Source: Chloroflexota bacterium
GTDB lineage: Bacteria; Chloroflexota; Dehalococcoidia; GIF9; AB-539-J10
Length of the DNA stretch: 7,240 nt
Reading direction: 5' to 3'
Assembly: GCA_020346965.1 (NCBI GenBank)
Contig: CP070793.1
Location: forward strand, 1,511,333-1,518,572
Shown here: piece by piece, positions 1-6,498 of the stretch
Position numbering within the stretch: the stretch's first letter is position 1
Layout: every line of letters starts with the position of its first letter
Position numbers and translations under genes: made by a program
Notes under the pieces: generated by a model
What the model was told of the DNA's origin: nothing
Database searches by the model: none
The model's input: the letters and a program-made list of their open reading frames with translations, nothing else

Positions 1-2
1 AC

Positions 3-197
3 CTCGTCCGGTACGCCCTAGCACCTGATTGCCGCCCCCCAATTATATTGGAATACACGTCCATAGTAAAGGCCGCACTAAAATGGCCTGGCGCTTCCGA
101 GACAGCCTCAGCTCTGAGAAACGACCCGCCACTCTTGGAGTCTCTGGATGACCTATTTCTGAGGGATATCGTATGTCAGCTACTTAGAAATAACTGA
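3..197 (+). CDS. Possible C-terminal end of an unrecognised protein (5' partial)
   Basis: A reading frame is already open at the left edge and runs for 64 codons to a TGA at 195-197, with no start codon needed inside the window. The translation is leucine-rich and ordinary in composition, ending LESLDDLFLRDIVCQLLRNN. I do not recognise a family. An open stretch of this length occurs by chance fairly often when six frames are considered, so it is only a candidate for the tail of a gene that begins to the left. It would converge on the Nudix gene, with only 22 bases between the two stop codons. If the frame is not real, positions 1-219 hold nothing I can identify. Confidence 0.3.
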   Translation, partial: LVRYALAPDCRPPIILEYTSIVKAALKWPGASETASALRNDPPLLESLDDLFLRDIVCQLLRNN

Positions 198-202
198 GGG
201 CC

Positions 203-249
203 AGAAGCTATGATATGCCTCATTTCCCGGTATTCTTTGGATAGCTTCT
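203..249. repeat. 9-bp perfect inverted repeat at the Nudix 3' end
   Basis: AGAAGCTAT at 203-211 and ATAGCTTCT at 241-249 are exact reverse complements separated by 29 bases. They straddle the stop codon of the minus-strand Nudix gene and lie just after the stop of the possible upstream frame. The position between convergent reading frames would suit a bidirectional transcription-end hairpin. However, the loop is long and there is no T-tract on either side, so this is not a typical intrinsic terminator and may be chance. Confidence 0.3.
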
Positions 250-663
250 ATCATCTCCCCATTGTTCAACTTCAGAGTAGAATTCCGGTATGGCTAGAAG
301 TCCTGAGGACCAGAGGAATGCTCTGTCTCTTTCTGGCACCTCTTTCAGGCTGAGCCAGGCAATATCCGCGAGAATCGGAACACCGAATTCAGGGTCTACT
401 CCCAATTGAGGTTCCTGACTCCCGATGTCGACCATATACGTGTATGACTGCGAGTCCGATGGGTACTTGGTATGGCTGATCTCGGCTATGATACTACCTT
501 CGACACAACATTCCTCTTTGAGTTCATGTATGGCTGCTTGTTCCGGTTCTTCTCCTGCCATTATCCCGCCTCCTGGCAAGCACCACCATTCGTCTTCGTT
601 CATCTCGTGTTTCACCCTTAACAGTCTGTTTCCTCTATGGACTATGCACTGGGCTCTTGCCAT
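220..663 (-). CDS. Nudix hydrolase (substrate unknown)
   Basis: This encodes a 147-residue Nudix-family pyrophosphohydrolase, a cytoplasmic enzyme class that cleaves nucleoside diphosphates linked to another moiety. The Nudix box (Gx5Ex7REUxEExGU) lies at residues 32-54 after the typical lead-in WWCLPGGGIMAGEE. The metal-binding glutamates of HELKEECC are present at 47, 50 and 51. Two consensus positions differ: the Arg before the first Glu is His46, and the Gly after the Glu pair is Cys53. The frame stays open to an earlier ATG at 735. I chose the ATG at 661-663 because AGAGG lies 9 nt upstream, because the 24 extra residues do not look like the Nudix fold, and because a plausible promoter sits between the two ATGs. 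Family length (about 130-160 residues) also fits. The gene stands alone, with no partner to suggest a substrate. Confidence 0.85.
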   Translation of the reverse strand: MARAQCIVHRGNRLLRVKHEMNEDEWWCLPGGGIMAGEEPEQAAIHELKEECCVEGSIIAEISHTKYPSDSQSYTYMVDIGSQEPQLGVDPEFGVPILADIAWLSLKEVPERDRAFLWSSGLLAIPEFYSEVEQWGDDRSYPKNTGK

Positions 664-699
664 CTTGAGATACCTCTGCCACCGAATACACGAATCAAG

Positions 700-716
700 A
701 CTGACATATTGTACCA
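700..716 (-). promoter_or_regulatory. Possible extended -10 promoter for the Nudix gene
   Basis: Read on the minus strand, TGGTACAAT (716 down to 708) fits an extended -10 element: TG, one base, then TACAAT, which is five of six to TATAAT. No convincing -35 hexamer lies at 17 nt, which is tolerable for extended -10 promoters. Transcription would begin near 700 and leave about 37 nt of leader before the ATG at 663. This also argues against the upstream ATG at 735, which would lie ahead of the promoter. Confidence 0.4.
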
Positions 717-920
717 CGAGATGGGGCCGGCGCATTTCACGACGGGCTGCAATTCCGAGGCCAAGTAAAGCTAGGCCGGATCTTCACCCTTTGTCCGGAA
801 TCATGTCGCGGTTAATATTAGCCTTTCCTTTCATGATAGCCGGGGAGATTTCCGCTGATGACTATGTGTATTCCTCAAGGGTCACCATAGTAGGCGCAGG
901 GACAGCGAGAGGACCTGCTA

Positions 921-949
921 TGCAGAAGTAGCTCACTCTATTGTATAAT
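921..949 (+). promoter_or_regulatory. Weak promoter candidate upstream of the integrase-like gene
   Basis: A perfect TATAAT lies at 944-949. At 17-nt spacing the -35 position (921-926, TGCAGA) matches TTGACA at only three of six bases. A start near 956 would give an untranslated leader of about 140 nt before the ATG at 1095. This is the only -10 consensus in the gap, so it is listed, but chance is quite possible. Confidence 0.3.
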
Positions 950-1083
950 TCCCGTCAATGTCAGTTCAGAATCCACTCGCTGCTCATAGGTCTACGCGGA
1001 AATCGTCAATCAGTGAACGGCAAATCAGAACCTTGAATCCCAGGATTGAACGTGGGTCTAATCTATCAACTAATCTAATCATC

Positions 1084-1089
1084 AGGAGG
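1084..1089 (+). promoter_or_regulatory. Strong Shine-Dalgarno site, AGGAGG
   Basis: AGGAGG ends 5 nt before the ATG at 1095. It fixes the start of the integrase-like gene and argues that the gene is translated efficiently. Confidence 0.8.
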
Positions 1090-1094
1090 GTGTA

Positions 1095-1790
1095 ATGGAA
1101 GAAGAGAATTTCATTGCCTTCATGAAGCAAGCTAAGAAGCCTTCCGGGACGATCAACGGCTATGCAAAGTCGGTCAGGATCTTCGAAGACTTCTTGCAGT
1201 CTCACCGAAGCCGTGTCGGATTGCACGAAGCGAACCCTGAGGACTTGAGGGCCTTTGTGGACTGGGCTGCGGCGAGCAACCAGAATGCGTATCGCCATCT
1301 TTTTGCGGTAAGGACATACTACGAATACAAACGACTCACAAATATGAAGAATTCTTCTTGGGAGTTGATGGAATTCATTCAGAATGAAACCCGTAAGTTA
1401 AGGGAGTTTCCCAAGGTTGATCAAAGTAGCGTCAAGAAACTTTCCGCCATCGGAATATCGACTGTCAACCAACTATTACGAGAGGGAAACACGCCGGAGA
1501 AGCGCCAGGCCTTAGCGAAGGCTTCGGGAGCTCCCCTGGATTCCGTTTCGGAATTGCTCAAGCTTTCGCAACTATCACGACTGCCAGGACTGAAAGCCGT
1601 AAGGGGGCGGCTGTTTTATGAAGCAGGATTGGATTCCCTGGATGCAATTGCTGCTCTGAATGCGGAGGAGATCCATAGGCAGTTACAGGACTATGTTGAT
1701 CGCACCGGATTTGCCGGAAGCGCTCCAACGGTGAGTGAAGCAGAGGTTACCATAACGATGGCTCAATTCCTGCCGAGGGATTTGGTATAG
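1095..1790 (+). CDS. Integrase-type SAM-like N-terminal domain fused to DUF4332-like helix-hairpin-helix domain
   Basis: The 231-residue protein appears to have two parts. Residues about 1-100 resemble the SAM-like core-binding domain of tyrosine recombinases: SGTINGYAKSVRIFEDFLQS, then helices up to about RTYYEYKRL. Residues about 110-228 resemble DUF4332, a pair of helix-hairpin-helix units, with KLSAIGISTVNQLLREG (115-131) and LPGLKAVRGRLFYEAGLDSL (163-182) as the two hairpin cores. The recombinase catalytic domain with its Arg, HxxR and Tyr residues is absent. The protein therefore should not cut DNA, but both halves are of DNA-binding type. From memory, similar architectures occur in Chloroflexota genomes, so it may be a stable family and not a broken integrase. 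It stands alone, with no operon partner. The AGGAGG 5 nt upstream supports the start. The role is unknown; a DNA-binding or regulatory function is inference. Confidence 0.75.
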   Translation: MEEENFIAFMKQAKKPSGTINGYAKSVRIFEDFLQSHRSRVGLHEANPEDLRAFVDWAAASNQNAYRHLFAVRTYYEYKRLTNMKNSSWELMEFIQNETRKLREFPKVDQSSVKKLSAIGISTVNQLLREGNTPEKRQALAKASGAPLDSVSELLKLSQLSRLPGLKAVRGRLFYEAGLDSLDAIAALNAEEIHRQLQDYVDRTGFAGSAPTVSEAEVTITMAQFLPRDLV

Positions 1791-1838
1791 GCATATATTA
1801 ACACGTGGGCAGAGCATGTTCGAATCCCGGTATTCCTG
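1789..1838 (+). pseudogene. tRNA remnant, Trp-like ends, anticodon arm missing
   Basis: Fifty bases read like a tRNA with its middle removed. AGGCATA (1789-1795) can pair with TATTCCT (1831-1837) in six of seven positions as an acceptor stem. TA at 1796-1797 fits positions 8-9. GGGCAGAGCA (1807-1816) looks like the 3' side of a D arm. GTTCGAATCCCGG (1818-1830) is a classic T loop with the 3' T stem. A discriminator-like G follows at 1838. The AGG start with a CCTG end is reminiscent of bacterial tRNA-Trp. About 25 nt are missing: the anticodon arm, variable loop and 5' T stem. Part of the D stem is also degraded. The first bases overlap the stop codon of the integrase-like gene. It cannot be a working tRNA. 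Confidence 0.45.
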
Positions 1839-2262
1839 TTTTGGGCTTATCAGTGGGGCGCGTCATCGTAACACGATCCGTATCGGCTGATTAACTCGCC
1901 GGAGTACTTATCACTTCCTGGGGTTCGTTCGCTATTGCCCTCCAAATCAAGACGAAGCCTTCGTGCCGCTGAGACCGATGATTGTGTGGGCATACTACCC
2001 ATCACATATGGTGCTTGGTCCAACCATGACCTCAGTGAAAAGAGCAAGCCTCTACGCGATGTCTGGCTGGATATTGCTCTTGTCGGCACAGTTACTGGTT
2101 ATATTGCGATGGTATTATCGTTTCCGTCCGTTGGTTTGAAAATCATAACTGAAGAAGTGACGTCATCTTAGCGTTGAAATGTCTGAGACCTGTCGGAACT
2201 TCATGGTATTATACGAACATAACGGGATCCTGGTAATCGGCACAGTCGTGCCATTTTGCACG
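1839..2262. other. Intergenic stretch without a convincing gene
   Basis: I see no recognisable protein. Two overlapping plus-strand frames (1935-2171, and 1978-2139 starting MIVWAYYPSH) each contain a hydrophobic segment around 2050-2130. Neither has a Shine-Dalgarno sequence or a family match, and they cannot both be real. With the flanking tRNA remnants, the region resembles decayed or accessory DNA. The rest of the gap, up to the operon promoter at 2380, is likewise empty of genes. Confidence 0.5.
2239..2257 (+). terminator. Weak terminator-like hairpin
   Basis: GGCAC (2239-2243) pairs perfectly with GTGCC (2248-2252) around a four-base loop and is followed by ATTTT. The stem is only 5 bp and the T-tract is short. 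It lies far beyond the nearest plus-strand gene, so its use as a terminator is doubtful. Confidence 0.25.
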
Positions 2263-2332
2263 TAAACAGGACATTTGAGATCCGGCTCGGGACTATGGGT
2301 CCTCTACACTACTACTGAGCTACGCTGCCCGA
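2263..2332 (-). pseudogene. Degraded tRNA-Met(CAU)-like sequence
   Basis: On the minus strand three tRNA landmarks occur in the right order over about 70 nt. GTAGCTCAG (2323-2315) equals the common positions 8-15 signature. GAGGACCCATAGTCC (2304-2290) closely resembles the anticodon arm of bacterial elongator tRNA-Met, GAGGACTCATAATCC, with CAT at 2297-2295. CTCAAATGTCC (2279-2269) resembles a T loop plus stem. Defects include C in place of the invariant U33, C in place of T54, a D loop and D stem that run into the anticodon stem with several bases missing, and an acceptor stem that I cannot pair well. I read it as a decayed tRNA copy. Chance resemblance is possible but less likely given the order and spacing. 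Confidence 0.45.
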
Positions 2333-2379
2333 AAGTAGTCTAGCATTAGCTAGGGGAGAGGGTCAAATAGAGACACACA

Positions 2380-2408
2380 ATGACAATGACAATTTGAGCA
2401 GTTATAAT
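2380..2408 (+). promoter_or_regulatory. Sigma-70-type promoter of the four-gene operon
   Basis: ATGACA (2380-2385, five of six to TTGACA) is followed after exactly 17 nt by a perfect TATAAT (2403-2408). Transcription should begin near 2415 and give a short leader of about 31 nt before the TTG start of the kinase-like gene. No riboswitch fits in so short a leader, and I see no SAM or SAH riboswitch motif. The operon therefore appears to be expressed from a standard housekeeping promoter. Confidence 0.7.
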
Positions 2409-2432
2409 CTAATACGACAATGTCGAGCTGAA

Positions 2433-2438
2433 GAGGAG
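2433..2438 (+). promoter_or_regulatory. Shine-Dalgarno GAGGAG deciding a TTG start
   Basis: GAGGAG ends 7 nt before the TTG at 2446-2448. No ATG or GTG in the same frame is as well placed, so this site is the main evidence that the kinase-like gene begins with TTG. Confidence 0.75.
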
Positions 2439-2445
2439 ACATAGA

Positions 2446-3048
2446 TTGAGAGAACCGTTTGCCAGATTCGTGGAAAGCAAGCTAGGGGCTGATATTTTGC
2501 TTATCACCTGCGGCTTGCCGGGGACCTGGAAAACCGAGACGAGCGAGGAGATTTCCAGGATTAAGGGCTACCCCATACTCCGGTCCGACCTGATAAGACT
2601 GGAGGTGATGAAGGGGGAGAACATATTCGATGAAAAGGTCGCCTCGGATATGAGCAAACGAACGGCCGTTTATGATGAAGTGTTCCGACAGGCAGATGAG
2701 GTCTTGACGAAGGGTGGTAGTGCAATACTCGATGCAACCTTCGTCACCCAATCATTGAGAAGACGGGCTGCCGAGATAGCCGCCACGCATGGTAAAACTT
2801 TTGTCATACTGGAGACCCACTGCCCGCAAGAAGTAGCCATCGCCCGGATACTGAGACGCACCCAGGAGAACTATGAATCGAATGCCCTCACCGAGCAAGC
2901 CTACCTCAACAATAAAAAGAAGTTCGAAGCAGTGGACGCGGATGACTTGAAGCGATTATACCCCGGACTCGACATCATCCACCTGATAGTTGATACCAAA
3001 TATGACAGACCCGAAGATTGGTATATCATCGGCGTTGAAAAGAGATAG
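2446..3048 (+). CDS. P-loop kinase-like protein (zeta toxin/polynucleotide kinase-like) with variant Walker A
   Basis: This 200-residue protein has the layout of small predicted P-loop kinases related to zeta toxins, polynucleotide 5'-kinases and chloramphenicol phosphotransferase. A hydrophobic strand (ADILLITC) leads into the Walker A-like loop GLPGTWKTE at 23-31. PILRSDLIR at 43-51 matches the usual substrate-side SDxIR element. GGSAILDATF (90-99) is the Walker B-like strand with Asp96. An Arg-rich lid, ARILRRTQENYES, spans 132-144. The glycine normally before the catalytic Lys29 is Trp28 (codon 2527-2529), which is unusual. The gene starts with TTG and ends 2 nt before the PHP gene, so the two are probably translationally coupled. 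The substrate is unknown; nucleoside, nucleotide or RNA 5'-end are all possible. There is no nearby antitoxin, so a toxin role is unlikely. Confidence 0.8.
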   Translation: MREPFARFVESKLGADILLITCGLPGTWKTETSEEISRIKGYPILRSDLIRLEVMKGENIFDEKVASDMSKRTAVYDEVFRQADEVLTKGGSAILDATFVTQSLRRRAAEIAATHGKTFVILETHCPQEVAIARILRRTQENYESNALTEQAYLNNKKKFEAVDADDLKRLYPGLDIIHLIVDTKYDRPEDWYIIGVEKR

Positions 3049-3050
3049 CA

Positions 3051-3935
3051 GTGAAAATAGATTTGCACATCCATACCAGGACCGGCTCGGATGGCAATCT
3101 CCCGATTGAAGACGTTTTCCAGGAAGCAAGAAACAGAAACATCGACTTAATCTCAATAACTGACCACGATTCCATAGACTGCCAGGAACGAGCTATCGCA
3201 CTGGCGAGAAAGCACGGCATGTCTTACATTACAGGGGTGGAATTAAACGTGACATTTCATTACCCGGAGGGCAACAAAGATATGTCCCTGGATTTCCTGG
3301 GATACGGGTATGATATCGGCAATAAAGAACTAAAGAGCAAGTTACAATTGATTAAAGAACACAGGGGAAAAAGGGCGCGCCAGATTTTGAACAACCTGAA
3401 CCTCGAGTTCGATAAAGATGGTATTGAGAGATTCACCGAGGAAGACCTCAGGAAAATAGAGGATAGCGTAGACGGCGTGTTCGGGCGACCACATATAGCG
3501 AACTACCTGATAGAGAAGCGGATTGTAAAGGATAAAGACGAGGCCTTCGATAGATATCTTGTTAAGTGCGATGTCCCTAAGTATCCGCTGTCTCTTGTTG
3601 AAGCATCGAAACTGATTAGAAACGCCGGCGGCACATTGATACATGCCCACCCCAACGACCCACACGGAACATCCCTGGTAAGCATAACGCGCGATTTGGA
3701 CGTACAAACGGAAGTCATAGAAGAATGTATGCTAAAATACATCGATGGTGTCGAGTGCTGGCATCCCAGACATGACGAGAAAACGGCAGCACACTATATT
3801 GAATTTGCCAGGAAGCACAATATGCTCATGACCGGAGGCAGCGACTGTCATCAGAAACCGCTCCTCATGGGCACATTGGACATACCTGACTGGGTTGCTG
3901 AGCAGTTCAAGTTAATGCCATCTTCACGGAGTTAA
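3051..3935 (+). CDS. PHP-domain metal-dependent phosphoesterase (TrpH/YciV-like)
   Basis: The 294-residue protein is a PHP (polymerase and histidinol phosphatase) enzyme that should bind two or three divalent metals. Ligand motifs appear in order: LHIHT with His6 and His8, TDHDS with Asp38/His39/Asp40, GVELN with Glu64, FGRPHIA with His148, HAHP with His198/His200, and GGSDCH with Asp265/His267. This matches the TrpH/YciV class, whose studied members remove phosphate from 3',5'-nucleotide bisphosphates or act as 5'-3' exonucleases on short RNA. Length is normal for the class. The start is GTG, giving MKIDLHIHT directly, which is where PHP proteins begin. The ribosome binding site is weak (purines within the end of the previous gene), so coupling to the kinase-like gene is likely. 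Only 3 nt separate it from ahcY. The exact substrate cannot be read from sequence. Confidence 0.88.
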   Translation: MKIDLHIHTRTGSDGNLPIEDVFQEARNRNIDLISITDHDSIDCQERAIALARKHGMSYITGVELNVTFHYPEGNKDMSLDFLGYGYDIGNKELKSKLQLIKEHRGKRARQILNNLNLEFDKDGIERFTEEDLRKIEDSVDGVFGRPHIANYLIEKRIVKDKDEAFDRYLVKCDVPKYPLSLVEASKLIRNAGGTLIHAHPNDPHGTSLVSITRDLDVQTEVIEECMLKYIDGVECWHPRHDEKTAAHYIEFARKHNMLMTGGSDCHQKPLLMGTLDIPDWVAEQFKLMPSSRS

Positions 3936-5195
<1,260 letters not shown>

Positions 5196-5196
5196 A

Positions 5197-5202
5197 AAGG
5201 AG
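5197..5202 (+). promoter_or_regulatory. Shine-Dalgarno AAGGAG of metK
   Basis: AAGGAG begins 2 nt after the ahcY stop codon and ends 5 nt before the metK ATG at 5208. The downstream gene therefore has its own strong ribosome binding site within the 12-nt gap. Confidence 0.8.
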
Positions 5203-5207
5203 AAAAA

Positions 5208-6419
5208 ATGCCGAATAGCTTTAATCAATCGGATTCCTATTTAGCGACTGCGGAGTGTGTCACTGAAGGACATCCAGATAAACTATGCGACCAGATTTCA
5301 GACGCTGTTCTTGATGCCATGCTGAAACAGGATCCTTTCGCTCGTGTGGCTTGCGAAGTCTCTGTGGCCATGGGTATGGTAATGGTTCTCGGTGAGGTTA
5401 CCTGCAAGGGTTACGTGGAAATTCCTGAAATTGTGCGTCGAGTAATCAAAGAAGCAGGCTATACCAAACCCGAATATGGCTTTGATTATCGAACCTGCGG
5501 AATAATGGTTTCCCTGAAAGGACAGTCAAGCGATATCGCTGCCGGTGTTGATCAATCTCTAGAAACAAGAACAGGAGAGGCAACTGACGAAGTTCTAGAT
5601 AAGACTGGTGCTGGCGACCAGGGAATGATGGTTGGCTTTGCCTGTCGAGAGACTCCTGACTTCATGCCTTTGCCTGTCGCACTGGCGGACAAGCTATGCC
5701 GACGTTTGGCCGGGGTAAGGAAGGATAATACTGTGCCCTATCTAAGACCCGATGGTAAATCACAGGTGACCATAGAATATGCCCGAGGCGTACCCAAGAG
5801 GGTGGTTTGTATTGTTCTGGGCGCTCATCACGACCCGGGCATAGAACGTAAAATCATCGAACACAACCTTATAGATGAGGTGATTAAGAAGGTCATTCCT
5901 GCCGGTTTGCTGGACGATGAGACTGAGTACTACATCAATAGCGCCGGTCAATTTGTTATCGGCGGGCCGGTGAGTGATACCGGTTTTACCGGGCGGAAGA
6001 TCATTGCCGATACTTATGGCAGCGCCTGTGGACATGGTGGAGGTTCTTTTTCAGGTAAGGACCCAACCAAGGTAGATCGTTCCGCTGCTTACATGGCCAG
6101 ATATGTTGCCAAGAATATTGTAGCTGCTGGACTTGCTGACTACCTTGAACTTCAGGTTGCCTATACAATCGGAAAAGCCCACCCCCTGTCATTATCTATC
6201 GAGACATACGGCACGGGAAAAGTACCTGACGAAATCATATCAAATCTCGTAAGCAAGCATTGCGACTTCCGTCCCGAGGCAATCATAAGGACTTTAGACC
6301 TGCGCCGCCCTATTTACCGCCAGACTGCCACTTATGGACATTTCGGCAGGGAAGATCTCGATCTACCCTGGGAAAAGACGGACAAAGCCGGAATCCTGAG
6401 AAAGGAAGCAGGCTTATAG
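5208..6419 (+). CDS. metK: S-adenosylmethionine synthetase (methionine adenosyltransferase)
   Basis: MetK joins methionine and ATP to form SAM, releasing phosphate and pyrophosphate. It acts as a cytoplasmic dimer or tetramer needing Mg2+ and K+. At 403 residues it has normal full length. Signature motifs are [19 protein letters not shown] (18-36, with His22 and Asp24), Glu50 of the K+ site, the GAGDQG hexapeptide (134-139), PDGKSQVT (181-188), [10 protein letters not shown] (255-264) and the P-loop-like [16 protein letters not shown] (277-292, with Lys284, Asp285 and Lys288). Just before this loop the sequence is [10 protein letters not shown]. Many family members have Gly-Gly followed later by Arg or Pro-His there, a mild divergence. 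It closes the operon and supplies the SAM whose product SAH is cleared by AhcY. I see no SAM riboswitch ahead of it. Confidence 0.98.
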   Translation: MPNSFNQSDSYLATAECVTEGHPDKLCDQISDAVLDAMLKQDPFARVACEVSVAMGMVMVLGEVTCKGYVEIPEIVRRVIKEAGYTKPEYGFDYRTCGIMVSLKGQSSDIAAGVDQSLETRTGEATDEVLDKTGAGDQGMMVGFACRETPDFMPLPVALADKLCRRLAGVRKDNTVPYLRPDGKSQVTIEYARGVPKRVVCIVLGAHHDPGIERKIIEHNLIDEVIKKVIPAGLLDDETEYYINSAGQFVIGGPVSDTGFTGRKIIADTYGSACGHGGGSFSGKDPTKVDRSAAYMARYVAKNIVAAGLADYLELQVAYTIGKAHPLSLSIETYGTGKVPDEIISNLVSKHCDFRPEAIIRTLDLRRPIYRQTATYGHFGREDLDLPWEKTDKAGILRKEAGL

Positions 6420-6498
6420 GAGTCCGAACGACACTCATAATCGGTTCTGAAATTACTACTAGTAGGCGAGGATATTTGGGTAATCGCGGTCTATGTTC
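6420..6498. other. Short convergent gap between metK and the protease gene
   Basis: Seventy-nine bases separate the two converging stop codons. The only structure I see is the 10-bp palindrome CTACTAGTAG at 6456-6465, which has no loop space and no T-tract. I cannot identify a canonical intrinsic terminator for either gene. Confidence 0.5.

Larger units (their letters stand above)
664..1094. other. Intergenic stretch between divergent Nudix and integrase-like genes
   Basis: Apart from the minus-strand promoter near 708 and a weak plus-strand promoter candidate near 944, I see no gene, RNA or mobile-element signature. One plus-strand frame stays open to 931 and ends in a short stretch reading VTIVGAGTARGPAMQK. 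This is only superficially like a dinucleotide-binding loop and has no supporting start or family match. Short direct repeats of CTAATCT (1058-1064 and 1070-1076, with a further overlapping CTAATC) lie just ahead of the ribosome binding site of the next gene. They have no known meaning. Confidence 0.5.

Noticed and set aside
664..735. A 24-residue N-terminal extension of the Nudix protein from the ATG at 735
   Set aside because: There is no ribosome binding site before it, the residues do not resemble the Nudix fold, and a better start with AGAGG and an extended -10 promoter lies downstream.
425..931. A 168-codon plus-strand frame over the Nudix gene and beyond
   Set aside because: Most of it is antisense to the Nudix coding sequence, it is rich in Ser, Cys and Pro with no recognisable domain, and it lacks a Shine-Dalgarno sequence. 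Its tail, VTIVGAGTARGPAMQK, looks only superficially like a nucleotide-binding loop.
1036..1056. Minus-strand GTTCAATCC resembling a tRNA T loop, within an imperfect hairpin
   Set aside because: Only about three of five T-stem pairs form, and no D arm or anticodon arm is found at the right distance.
1846..1915. CTTATCAGTGGGG resembling the opening of a SAM-I riboswitch
   Set aside because: The other conserved SAM-I elements are absent, it lies over 500 nt ahead of the operon promoter, and it would not be in the operon leader.
1978..2139. Short plus-strand frame of 53 codons with one hydrophobic segment, possibly a small membrane protein
   Set aside because: It has no Shine-Dalgarno sequence at the ATG at 1978 or at 2026. 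A competing overlapping frame (1935-2171) is also open and hydrophobic, which suggests composition and not selection.
2446..3048. Reading the kinase-like gene as a zeta-type toxin
   Set aside because: No small antitoxin gene is adjacent, and the gene is tightly coupled to a PHP enzyme and housekeeping SAM-cycle genes. Zeta-like fold similarity alone does not imply toxicity.
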